From positions 1 to 38,291 of the forward strand of contig JAEZFH010000008.1 in the NCBI GenBank assembly GCA_023437885.1: a DNA stretch of 38,291 nt, read 5' to 3'. Position 1 is the stretch's first letter, and each line of letters begins with the position of its first letter. A model generated the notes under the pieces. The model was given only the letters and a program-made list of their open reading frames with translations. It did not search any database and was not told the DNA's origin. The DNA is from Bacillota bacterium (GTDB taxonomy: Bacteria > Bacillota > Clostridia > Lachnospirales > Lachnospiraceae). Below, in pieces: positions 18,246 through 25,573 of the stretch. The position numbers and the translations under genes were made by a program.

Positions 18246-19067
18246 TTATATTACCCTGCTTTCTGATGATTTTTCTTCAAAATTAGATACTTCCTTACCG
18301 ACCAGCTTATCCTTTTGCAATATTTTCCGATACTCATAGGGAGTCATTTCCAATCTCGCTTTAAACATTGAATTAAAGTTTGATGCGTCCTTGAAGCCGC
18401 AAAGCCGTGCCGTGGCACCGATAGAATTTTTTTTATCTGCAAGCAGTTCCTTCGCCTTCGCTATTTTCAGATTCATTAAATACTGAACCGGCGAGACCCC
18501 CATTTGCTCTTTAAAGATATGGCGCATCCGGTCATAGCTGTAACCCAGGCTCTCAGCCACCTTCTGCAAATCAACATTACCCTCGTAATTTTGCTTTAAA
18601 TATCTCTTAATATAATCAACAATATCAAAGCGGCCTTTTTTTGCTGTGCTGGATTTTAACATTCTCCCCAATAGCAGCACTATTTCACATAGCATCAGTT
18701 GAATCCGTTCATCACAATTTTCCGGACGATATTTTACCTCTGCTTCAATCTTTAAAAACAATTCGTAAATTTCCTTGGTCAGAGGATTCTCCTCAAGTAC
18801 CGTATTCATTAAAGAAACCGGACTGTCTTCTATTTTAACTATACAGAAAGTAACATCCGCATCGTCTATTGTGGTTTCATCATGCCAGGTCTCCGGTGTA
18901 ATAACCGCGATTGAATTGTGTTCGAATTTATATTCAATATCATCAATCATGGTTTTTCCCATACCGCTGCGATACAAAATAATTTCATATTCCGAATGCT
19001 TTGCCAAATGAACATAGTCCTTTTTCAAGTGATGATAATTTAGGAACATCTGCAGTTCACATCTCAT
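18246..19067 (-). CDS. AraC-family transcriptional activator of the cluster
   Basis: 273 aa. The N-terminal ~110 residues are a cupin-like sensing domain (HSEYEIILYRSG...HNSIAVITPETWHDE). Residues ~155-255 are the double helix-turn-helix of AraC/XylS proteins: VDLQKVAESLGYSYDRMRHIFKEQ and ATARLCGFKDASNFNSMFKA, ending MTPYEYRK. It is the first gene of the leftward operon, preceded by a promoter with an AGCCACAT box. The same box occurs at three other promoters of the cluster, and this protein is the obvious candidate to bind it. Ligand presumably the imported sugar or a breakdown product. Confidence 0.88.
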   Translation of the reverse strand: MRCELQMFLNYHHLKKDYVHLAKHSEYEIILYRSGMGKTMIDDIEYKFEHNSIAVITPETWHDETTIDDADVTFCIVKIEDSPVSLMNTVLEENPLTKEIYELFLKIEAEVKYRPENCDERIQLMLCEIVLLLGRMLKSSTAKKGRFDIVDYIKRYLKQNYEGNVDLQKVAESLGYSYDRMRHIFKEQMGVSPVQYLMNLKIAKAKELLADKKNSIGATARLCGFKDASNFNSMFKARLEMTPYEYRKILQKDKLVGKEVSNFEEKSSESRVI

Positions 19068-19115
19068 CGGCCTTCACCTGCCTTCAAATACTTAATTAAT
19101 GATTTTTATGAATTA

Positions 19116-19147
19116 AGTATAGCACACGAGTTATGGTATATGTGGCT
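19116..19147 (-). promoter_or_regulatory. Box A: activator-type promoter of the AraC operon
   Basis: Reading leftward: AGCCACATATACCATAA (19147-19131), nine bases, TATACT (19121-19116). The -35 position holds CACATA rather than TTGACA, as expected for an activator-dependent promoter. It is one of four identically spaced copies. Confidence 0.65.
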
Positions 19148-19323
19148 AACCTAAGAAAATTATATTTTATATCACCATGCTTTTTTACAAGCTTCTCCTA
19201 GGAGCCGATTTAAAATTTATTCAATATAGGCTAAATGTGATGTTATTTTGAAATATTTTTAATTATTTTCAACAACTATAATTTTATTTAATAAATTCAC
19301 CCCTGATATACATCAAAACATCC

Positions 19324-19340
19324 AATTGGTATATATGGCT
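19324..19340 (-). repeat. Degenerate copy of the AGCCACAT box
   Basis: Leftward AGCCATATATACCAATT matches Box A at 14 of 17 positions but has no -10 element at the usual distance. It lies 193 bases upstream of Box A, just past the kinase stop codon. It might be a distant operator half-site or chance. Confidence 0.3.
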
Positions 19341-19344
19341 ATTT

Positions 19345-20259
19345 TTATGTATAATTTTCCTGCAAGGGATTGCTAAAATTATAACTCATAACCTGACTCA
19401 TCCACGGAATTGAATTAGATGCTCCTGCTTTCGTCACTGTAATCGCAGCAGCTCTCGCAGCAAGGTCCAAGGCTGTCTCAAGTTTCTCACCGGTAAAGAT
19501 ACCGCTGATAAGGTATCCGGTGAAGGCATCTCCGGCCGCTGTTGTATCAACCGCATTTACAGGATAAGATTTCTGGCGGATACAGGCTTTATTATCTCTA
19601 TAGATAGCCCCCTTTGCTCCAAGGGTCAGAACCAACTTCTGTTTCGGATATTTTACCAGCAGCTTCTGTAATATCTCTTCCGCGTCCCTACTTCCGGTCA
19701 ATTCCTCACCTTCCACTTCATTCAATATCAGCCAGGCAACCTTTGATAAATCACATTGAAGGATTGTGTCATCCATGGGTGACGGGTTCAGAAAAATTGT
19801 TATACCTCTATCGGCTGCATATTCTATCAGATACGGAAGATTACTAACTTCATTTTGAAGCAGCAGAAAATCTCCCTCCGAAAAATCATCCAATACAGCT
19901 TTGATATCTTCTTTTATAATCTCCCTGTTTGCACCCGCATATAAAATAATGCAGTTATTCCCGCTTTTTTCCACCTGGATGATTGCATGTCCGGTTACAG
20001 ATCCGTTTGTATCCAGATACCCAATATCTACTCCATTTTCCTCCAGAATTTGAGACAGCTTTTTTCCATCCTGCCCTATTTTCCCCGCATGATAAACCGG
20101 GGTACCTGCTCTTGCCAGTGCTATGGACTGATTTAGTCCCTTTCCTCCCACCATACATAGATTATCCCAGGAAGTTATCGTTTCACCTGGCCTCACAAAA
20201 TGATCCAGATGATACACATCATCTATGTTCAGAGAACCAAAATTAAGAATTCTGGCCAT
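19345..20259 (-). CDS. PfkB-family sugar kinase (ribokinase-like)
   Basis: 304 aa, cytoplasmic. PfkB signature 1 is GGKGLNQSIALARAG (from 38), and signature 2 is DTTAAGDAF (238-246), with catalytic Asp244 and the GAGD-type anion hole. Length and order match ribokinase. It transfers ATP phosphate to a sugar or nucleoside; ribose or a ribose-like sugar is plausible given the two nucleoside hydrolases nearby. ATG 20259 is fixed by AAGGAGG 7 bases upstream; the longer frame to 20343 has no site. It has its own Box B promoter divergent from the deacetylase, and lies upstream of the AraC operon on the same strand. Confidence 0.88.
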   Translation of the reverse strand: MARILNFGSLNIDDVYHLDHFVRPGETITSWDNLCMVGGKGLNQSIALARAGTPVYHAGKIGQDGKKLSQILEENGVDIGYLDTNGSVTGHAIIQVEKSGNNCIILYAGANREIIKEDIKAVLDDFSEGDFLLLQNEVSNLPYLIEYAADRGITIFLNPSPMDDTILQCDLSKVAWLILNEVEGEELTGSRDAEEILQKLLVKYPKQKLVLTLGAKGAIYRDNKACIRQKSYPVNAVDTTAAGDAFTGYLISGIFTGEKLETALDLAARAAAITVTKAGASNSIPWMSQVMSYNFSNPLQENYT

Positions 20260-20370
20260 ACCAATTCCTCCTTCTTGTATCCGTAATTTACTTTGCTGCA
20301 GCCGCATATCTGCTCTTATTTTGCATTCCAGGAACAAAAGCATGTTCCTAACCTAACTTATTCCTAACTT

Positions 20371-20402
20371 ATATTATCATTGTAATTATGGTATATGTGG
20401 CT
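20371..20402 (-). promoter_or_regulatory. Box B: promoter of the sugar kinase
   Basis: Leftward AGCCACATATACCATAA (20402-20386), nine bases, TAATAT (20376-20371). The 17-base box is identical to Box A. It lies back to back with Box C, 12 bases apart. Confidence 0.65.
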
Positions 20403-20414
20403 GATTTGAAAAAC

Positions 20415-20446
20415 AGCCACATTTATATAAGGATTTATGGTAAAAT
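20415..20446 (+). promoter_or_regulatory. Box C: promoter of the deacetylase
   Basis: AGCCACATTTATATAAG (20415-20431), nine bases, TAAAAT (20441-20446). Together with Box B it forms an inverted repeat ATGTGGCTG/CAGCCACAT (20395-20403, 20414-20422). Confidence 0.6.
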
Positions 20447-20475
20447 AATCCCGACATCAACTTCAGGAGAAGCAC

Positions 20476-20533
20476 CCGGAAAGCTCAGACCTTATGAGCT
20501 TCTATGCCAGAGAGGTCACTGGGATTTGTCCGG
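20476..20533 (+). other. Structured 5' leader of the deacetylase mRNA, possible three-way junction
   Basis: CCGGA (20476-20480) pairs with TCCGG (20529-20533). Inside, AAGCTC/GAGCTT (20481-20486, 20496-20501) and CCAG/CTGG (20507-20510, 20519-20522) form two hairpins. Their loops contain GACCT (20488-20492) and AGGTC (20513-20517), which are complementary. It matches no riboswitch consensus I know. Confidence 0.3.
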
Positions 20534-20551
20534 ATATGAAAGGAGATAATT

Positions 20552-21238
20552 ATGTCATTTCCAGGTAATAAAAAGAAGGCCTTCACTTTCAGCTATGATG
20601 ACGGAGTAGAACAGGACCGGCGGCTTGTCAGTATTTTTAACAAGTATCGCCTGAAATGCACCTTTAATCTGAATTCCGGAATCCAAAGCGGTGCAAGCCA
20701 ATGGGAAAGAAACGGAATTACTGTAAGGCGCATGAATGTTGCAGGTTTAAAAGAACTATACCAGGGCCACGAAATTGCAATCCACTCTCTTACACACCCA
20801 AGGCTGGAGCAGCAGAATATCGAAACAATTCAAAATGAAATAACCCAGGATCGAATTAATCTGGAGGATATCTTTGGTTACCCCATACATGGCATGGCTT
20901 ATCCTTATGGCACATATGATGATAGAGTAATCCAGGTACTCAAAGAGAACGGTATCAGATATTCAAGAACCGTTATTGAAACCGGTGATTTTAAACCTCA
21001 AAGCAATCTCTTGGAATTAAAAGCCACCTGTCATCACAATAACAAAAGCCTGATGAAGCTTGCTGAAGAATTTGTGAACGCTGACCCTGCGGAACCAATG
21101 ACTTTCTATGTATGGGGTCATAGCTACGAATTTGATTTTGATAACAACTGGGACATGATAGAAAATTTCTGCGCTTTTATCAGTAACCGAGATGATATTT
21201 TCTACGGTACCAACTCTGAGGTACTATTCTCACTGTAA
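20552..21238 (+). CDS. Polysaccharide deacetylase (NodB/CE4-like)
   Basis: 228 aa with no signal peptide, so intracellular. The NodB motifs are in order: FSYDDG with the Asp pair at 16-17, the metal-binding H-x-x-x-H in HSLTH (78, 82), MAYPYGTYDD near 115-124, and YVWGHSYEFD near the end. These residues bind the divalent metal and drive removal of N- or O-acetyl groups. The short length and lack of export signal suggest an imported oligosaccharide as substrate rather than cell-wall polymer. AAAGGAG lies 7 bases before ATG. Preceded by Box C and a structured leader. Confidence 0.85.
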   Translation: MSFPGNKKKAFTFSYDDGVEQDRRLVSIFNKYRLKCTFNLNSGIQSGASQWERNGITVRRMNVAGLKELYQGHEIAIHSLTHPRLEQQNIETIQNEITQDRINLEDIFGYPIHGMAYPYGTYDDRVIQVLKENGIRYSRTVIETGDFKPQSNLLELKATCHHNNKSLMKLAEEFVNADPAEPMTFYVWGHSYEFDFDNNWDMIENFCAFISNRDDIFYGTNSEVLFSL

Positions 21239-21242
21239 AGTC

Positions 21243-21274
21243 AGCCACATTTGCAATCTGCTCTATGTTAGAAT
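21243..21274 (+). promoter_or_regulatory. Box D: promoter of the second DUF4832-type gene
   Basis: AGCCACATTTGCAATCT (21243-21259), nine bases, TAGAAT (21269-21274). It starts five bases after the deacetylase stop codon, so the next gene can be transcribed on its own. Confidence 0.6.
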
Positions 21275-21310
21275 AAGCCAGGATATGAGTTCATCATGTC
21301 CCGGCTTATT
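21272..21310 (+). terminator. Terminator- or attenuator-like hairpin before the second DUF4832-type gene
   Basis: AATAAGCC (21272-21279) and GGCTTATT (21303-21310) close a longer stem with inner GGA/TCC and ATGA/TCAT pairs, followed by TTATTATA. It may end the deacetylase transcript. Its left arm begins in the Box D -10 element, so in Box D transcripts it would be only partly present. Confidence 0.45.
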
Positions 21311-21339
21311 TTATTATAAAGAAACGGAGGAAGCAGCAT

Positions 21340-22695
21340 ATGAAATTCTGGCATGAGGATAACGGTGAAATCTTAAGTAACCCCGGTATGGGCTGGGTTA
21401 TTCACCATTCCATCGAAAAGGGCTATAAAGACTCTAATGAGCCCTCTATCTATGACAAATTGGATAATGTAGCACTGTTATCCTACTGGGCTGCATTGGA
21501 ACCGGAGGAAGGTAAATTCCATTGGGATGACCTCGATGCGTCTGTGGAGAAATGGACAAAGTACGGCAAAAAGCTCCAGTTCCGTATCTCAACTGATCCG
21601 ATGTTATACAAAAACCGCTCTGAAGGAGCACCGGATTGGCTATACCAAAAATATAATGTCCCCTTTTACTTGGATAAGACGCTTCAACCGGCTGCAAAAT
21701 ATCCGGATTATCTTGATCCCATCTATCAAGACAGGCTAAGGCGTTTTCTGTATGCGCTATCTGAGAGATACGGCAGCCTGGAGCAATTGGAAACCGTCGA
21801 CCTGCGCGGTTATGGCGCCTGGGGAGAATGGCACAGCGGATATCCGTATGACAGTTATGCTAAACGTAATCTAGCTCTGCGCAGTATTATTGATACCTGG
21901 TATGATGCCTTCACCTCCAAAAAGACGCTGATACTATCCTGCTCCTATGAATGGCGTCAGGATTTTACCCCTCCTTTGCATGCACCCAAATCCTATGAGG
22001 AGTTTCTCTACTGGTCAGCCTTCGATTATGCTTTATCAAAGGATAATATCTCCTTCCGACGGGACGGAATCGGAGGTGCGGTTAAAATCTGGGATACCCT
22101 GCTGATGAGGAATTTCTATGAGTCCAAAAAATGCAAACCGTTGATCTGCGAATATTTTGACGGCTATAACAGTAAGATCAATGGCTCCCGCGGATATTTT
22201 GTTGATGATTCTGTAGAGGAAGCCCTGATGCTTCATCCGAACTATATGATGCTTATGTGGGACAGCATCGATTTCTATACAAAACGTCCGGATCTTATCG
22301 ATCATGGTCTCAAGAGAATGGGTTACCGCCTGTTACCCATATGTGTTGAGACTGAAACCGAAGCAAGTAAGGGAGATATTCTCACCCTCAAGCATACCTG
22401 GACAAATCTGGCTGCCGGACGCTTCTGCGATAATGCAATATTAAGGATAAGATTAGTTAATCTTGATACTGGAGCCAGTACGATAACAGAGGAGACCATG
22501 TTTCAGCCAAATATAATAAACGAGAAGGAACTCTATAGCTGCTATTCGAATCTTCGGATTCCGGAAGGCTTTGATGCAGGTCCCTGTCAGATAGAATTTC
22601 AGATATTCAATTCCCAGAGAAGTACACCAATCCGTCTGCCCATAACCGGAACCAAAGACAACTTTTATCCGGTGGCTAACTTGACGGTATTGTAA
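21340..22695 (+). CDS. Cytoplasmic DUF4832/DUF4874-type putative glycosidase
   Basis: 451 aa, no signal peptide. It is a single-module paralogue of residues ~45-500 of the lipoprotein at 9698-12679: NPGMGW at 14-19, LEPEEGKFHWDDLD, APDWLYQKY, RGYGAWGEWHSG, ISFRRDGIGGAVKIWD, GYRLLPI, and a C-terminal beta domain ending in PITGTKDNF. The conserved Glu in GEWHSG and acidic residues in the barrel-like segments would suit a glycosidase, but the family has no assigned reaction that I know. GGAGG lies upstream of ATG 21340. Having one exported and one internal copy suggests sequential cuts on the same type of linkage, outside and then inside. Confidence 0.7.
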   Translation: MKFWHEDNGEILSNPGMGWVIHHSIEKGYKDSNEPSIYDKLDNVALLSYWAALEPEEGKFHWDDLDASVEKWTKYGKKLQFRISTDPMLYKNRSEGAPDWLYQKYNVPFYLDKTLQPAAKYPDYLDPIYQDRLRRFLYALSERYGSLEQLETVDLRGYGAWGEWHSGYPYDSYAKRNLALRSIIDTWYDAFTSKKTLILSCSYEWRQDFTPPLHAPKSYEEFLYWSAFDYALSKDNISFRRDGIGGAVKIWDTLLMRNFYESKKCKPLICEYFDGYNSKINGSRGYFVDDSVEEALMLHPNYMMLMWDSIDFYTKRPDLIDHGLKRMGYRLLPICVETETEASKGDILTLKHTWTNLAAGRFCDNAILRIRLVNLDTGASTITEETMFQPNIINEKELYSCYSNLRIPEGFDAGPCQIEFQIFNSQRSTPIRLPITGTKDNFYPVANLTVL

Positions 22696-22957
22696 GCGTT
22701 ATGATTAAGCAGCTTTATATTCGGACCGAATGGGAAGTGTCCATAAGGAAGCAATTACAAAACCAAATAGATAGCTATGCAACAGATTGGTAAGGATATA
22801 TAATTAAAAACGACACATTATTTCATAAAAGTTGAGGTTGAATTATTTTGTAATGAAATCAGAGATATAAAATTTATTTTCAATTTCATGCAACCACAGT
22901 TTCAAAACGGGAAGTAGATAGATGAAGGGCCCTAACAAAAGACTGGGAGGTGAAAGA

Positions 22958-23239
22958 ATGGAGGACAGTAGCATAGTAGAATTATATTGGACGCGCTCTG
23001 AACACGCAATAACAGAAACAGCGTCAAAATATGGGAAATACTGTTACGCCATTGCCTACAATATTCTTACAAATAAAGAGGATGCGGAAAGAGCAGTTTT
23101 CATATACCGCTACTGGTACTTGGATTCCATTGATCAAATTAGCAGGGCGTTTGATTTCAGTAATAGTAAGGTCAAATCTATGCTCCACAGGACAAGGACT
23201 CACTTGCTTTGCTATTTAAGACAGGAGGGAGTGGAATGA
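22958..23239 (+). pseudogene. Sigma-70-family factor with large internal deletion
   Basis: The product is 93 aa against the ~180 expected. The N-terminus (MEDSSIVELYWTRSEHAI...YAIAYNILTNKEDAE) matches the start of region 2 of the short sigma factors of Lachnospiraceae. It then jumps straight to RAVFIYRYWYLDSIDQISRAF..SKVKSMLHRTRTHLL, which is region 4. The missing ~85 residues are the rest of region 2 (-10 binding) and the linker; the join near 23090 is in frame. ATG 22958 has GGAGG 7 bases upstream. Its stop overlaps the next gene's ATG (ATGA). It probably cannot direct transcription alone; it may still bind its partner. Confidence 0.75.
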
Positions 23240-23814
23240 ACGCCAACCATATTCTCGACGCATTAGAGATGATTGATGATAAATATATCATACAGGCAAA
23301 GGAGCATAATGCTATGGACATAACTTCTACGAAAAGTACACAAAAGAGGGGTGGGAACTGCAAGCGAACCCTTGTTTTAGCTGCAGCCATTATAACAGTA
23401 TTAGCACTTTGCGGATTCGCGGCCTATCAATTTGGCTGGTTTGACCCGTGGTTCCAGAAGCCTTCCAAAAACCCGATAGAAACCGTCCAAAGTGCAATCG
23501 AAAATCAGGTAGATAAAGAGTACACATTGAGCGTGCAAATCGAAGAAATAAAAGTCGATGATGAAGAAACTAGGCGCGTCGTTCAGATGTATTCAAGCAG
23601 TGAGTTGGCCGAAGAAAGAGGCTGGACAGATGAATATTTGGCGCAGCATTTTATTGTCGTATTGGCGAAATACTATGTCAAGTACGATCACACCAAGACT
23701 TTTTTGGATGACGGTAATACAGAGCAATATTTCTATTTGACGCAGGATGAAAATACCGGAGAATGGACGATTGTAGACAATACAAGTCCAAATGTTTCTA
23801 ATGATACTCAATAA
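23236..23814 (+). CDS. Putative anti-sigma membrane protein
   Basis: 192 aa. A short cytoplasmic N-terminus (MNANHILDALEMIDDKYI) resembles the partner proteins usually encoded after these small sigma factors. One membrane helix follows at about 35-54 (TLVLAAAIITVLALCGFAAY), then a ~135-aa acidic extracytoplasmic domain. The start overlaps the sigma stop as ATGA with GGAGG upstream, so translation is coupled. The gene is intact although its partner is deleted. The assignment rests on gene order and layout. Confidence 0.65.
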   Translation: MNANHILDALEMIDDKYIIQAKEHNAMDITSTKSTQKRGGNCKRTLVLAAAIITVLALCGFAAYQFGWFDPWFQKPSKNPIETVQSAIENQVDKEYTLSVQIEEIKVDDEETRRVVQMYSSSELAEERGWTDEYLAQHFIVVLAKYYVKYDHTKTFLDDGNTEQYFYLTQDENTGEWTIVDNTSPNVSNDTQ

Positions 23815-23854
23815 TCCCGATGATTTGTGATGTTGAATAATGCGGAAATGTGCA

Positions 23855-23909
23855 TAAGCAAATGCCCATCATGGTTCACTGCCAAGACGGGCATTTTGCT
23901 TAATTTTTT
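23855..23909 (+). terminator. Rho-independent terminator of the sigma/anti-sigma operon
   Basis: TAAGCAAATGCCC (23855-23867) pairs with GGGCATTTTGCTTA (23889-23902, one bulged T), followed by ATTTTTT. The inner 40 bases (23857-23896) recur with two changes at 33542-33581. Confidence 0.75.
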
Positions 23910-24023
23910 CTTCAACAGACTTAGCATTATCTCCTGTCAGCCGTTCCTTTAGTAACGTATTTCGTTTCGTGACAGTTACCTGCTTCACTGAATAAGCAAG
24001 TGCCTTCTTTGCTCCTACCATAA
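23872..24023 (-). pseudogene. Fragment: copied C-terminal end of recD2
   Basis: The reverse strand reads VGAKKALAYSVKQVTV.. to ..LTGDNAKSVEE, the same as the end of the recD2 protein encoded at 33649-35952, then diverges and stops at 23872. The DNA at 23908-24023 matches 33757-33872 with about 8 differences in 116 bases. There is no start or upstream helicase sequence. It is a duplicated or recombined gene tail, not a working gene. Confidence 0.75.
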
Positions 24024-24063
24024 TCCGAAGCAGATAGGGTGATCGCCTGCTGGCGGGCCTTTA

Positions 24064-24560
24064 TCATTCATTCGTCCGATATTCAGAAGGGGTGACCCCG
24101 GTGCTTTGTTTAAACATTTTCGAAAAATAATCCACATCAAAACATCCCACCTTCTCTGATATATATGCTACGGACAGCGTCGTATTTTTTAACAATTTCA
24201 TGGCATTTGACATTCTAATATTAAGCAGGTATTCATTGAAGGGCAATCCGATATTTTTTTAAAAAGCCTGCCCAAATAGGCAGAATTAATATAGAAGCTG
24301 GAGGAAAGACTGCGAAGCGTGATTTTTTCTGAATAACCTGCGTGATTTTCTGCAAAACTCTATTTTGCTGGACCTTATCCTGAAAATATACCGCATCCTC
24401 TTTGTCTTCCTTCTGCATATTACAGCTCAAAAAATCCACGCAGCTAAGAAAGGAATCGCTTAAACAATCTATTTTTTCCTGTGCCTTGCTGACAATCATA
24501 CAACCCAAATGGATTCCGGAGCGGAAGGCTTTCGTCATTTCCAACCGGTGTCTCACTGCA
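24064..24560 (-). pseudogene. Broken AraC-type (YesN-like) response regulator
   Basis: The C-terminal DNA-binding part is recognisable but split over at least three frames. SCVDFLSCNMQKEDKEDAV.. leads in; KITLRSLSSSFYINSAYLG (first helix-turn-helix) is in another frame; and LPFNEYLLNIRMSNAMKLL.. to FKQSTGVTPSEYRTNE (second) is in a third. Lost bases are apparent near 24245 and 24340. The receiver domain is absent: the frame is cut where the EamA gene begins at 24565. Not functional. Confidence 0.7.
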
Positions 24561-24564
24561 AACA

Positions 24565-25401
24565 ATGGCTCTCAAAAGTATGAATGCGAAAAATTTATAC
24601 TCTACACTAATTGTTACCTCTGCTTTTTCTGCGATCATAGCTATATTTCTTTTCCTGCTGAACGCTAACAGAGGTATTACCGTAAACAGCCGGACGATCC
24701 TCTTTGACATTGTCTTCGGTGCGATATCCATCACTACTCTGTGCTGCGAAAACATGGCTTTACAAACCGGTCCCATGTCCTACACCGTTTTCTTTATATC
24801 CGCCAGTATGGTTATCCCTACCGTAGGTGGTATTATCCTATGGAAAGAACCCCTGACCATCAGCATCGCAGCCGGGCTCATATTATTCCTGTCTTCTTTT
24901 TATCTTATATTAATCGCCGGAAAAAAGGAGAATGAAAAGGGAAATATTAAATGGGTAATCTTATGCCTGATTACATGGATGCTGAACGGATGCTCCTCCA
25001 TCGTCACGAAAGCGCACCAAACCATAATGAACGGCAAAGAATCCTCTGAACTGATGATGATCGGCTTTGCAGTCGCAGCATTGATATCCTCCGCCGCAAT
25101 CCTCTCATTAAAAAAATGCTACTATACTAACCGCGCACAGCAGACACAAACTCTTACTTTTACTCCCAAATTCCTTATTCTGTTACTGTTTACTGCGATC
25201 GGCAGCGGAGGAGGAAATATACTTACAACTACTCTTGCCGGCAAGGTCCCCGCCTCTTTGCTGTTTCCATTCCTGCTTGGCGGAATGACGGTTGCTACTA
25301 CGCTTTACTCTCTGATATTTGAGAAGGCAAAAATCAGCGTTTGGGGGAAGCTTGGACTAGTCGTCGGTATCGCTGCCATTACAGCAATCAATGTCCCATA
25401 A
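24565..25401 (+). pseudogene. EamA/DMT-family transporter, 5'-truncated
   Basis: 278 aa read from ATG 24565. Nine hydrophobic helices and two EamA halves are visible (AISITTLCCENMALQTGP.. and LLFTAIGSGGGNILTTTLAG..LLFPFLLGG). Family members usually have ten helices; here the first is missing and the frame begins at the loop before helix 2. No ribosome site precedes the ATG. The truncated start meets the truncated regulator gene head to head, so this looks like a rearrangement point. It could still be expressed weakly; substrate unknown. Confidence 0.55.
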
Positions 25402-25441
25402 AACTTTCCCCATTTTAGGAACAGGCATAGCCCTTGACAAA

Positions 25442-25483
25442 ATAAAACCGAACGATTTTGTTGATATTCTCGTTCGGTTTTAT
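25442..25483. terminator. Bidirectional terminator
   Basis: ATAAAACCGAACGA (25442-25455) and TCGTTCGGTTTTAT (25470-25483) are perfect arms with T-runs on both strands. It separates the EamA remnant from the convergent operon ending at 25574. Confidence 0.85.
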
Positions 25484-25573
25484 CATGTTTCTTTGGGCAT
25501 CTTCTATTACCAATTGTTATAGCTGAACAGCCGGAAATTGTCCTCCAATCCATATGCTTCCGTCTTTACATAG

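Noticed and set aside
19309..19340. Fifth full promoter with the AGCCACAT box
   Set aside because: The box is degenerate and the hexamer at the required spacing reads GATGTA, not a -10 element; kept only as a possible half-site.
20447..20551. Short upstream peptide in the deacetylase leader
   Set aside because: Two frames are open over ~25-35 codons but neither has a ribosome site or clear start. An RNA structure is an equally good explanation.
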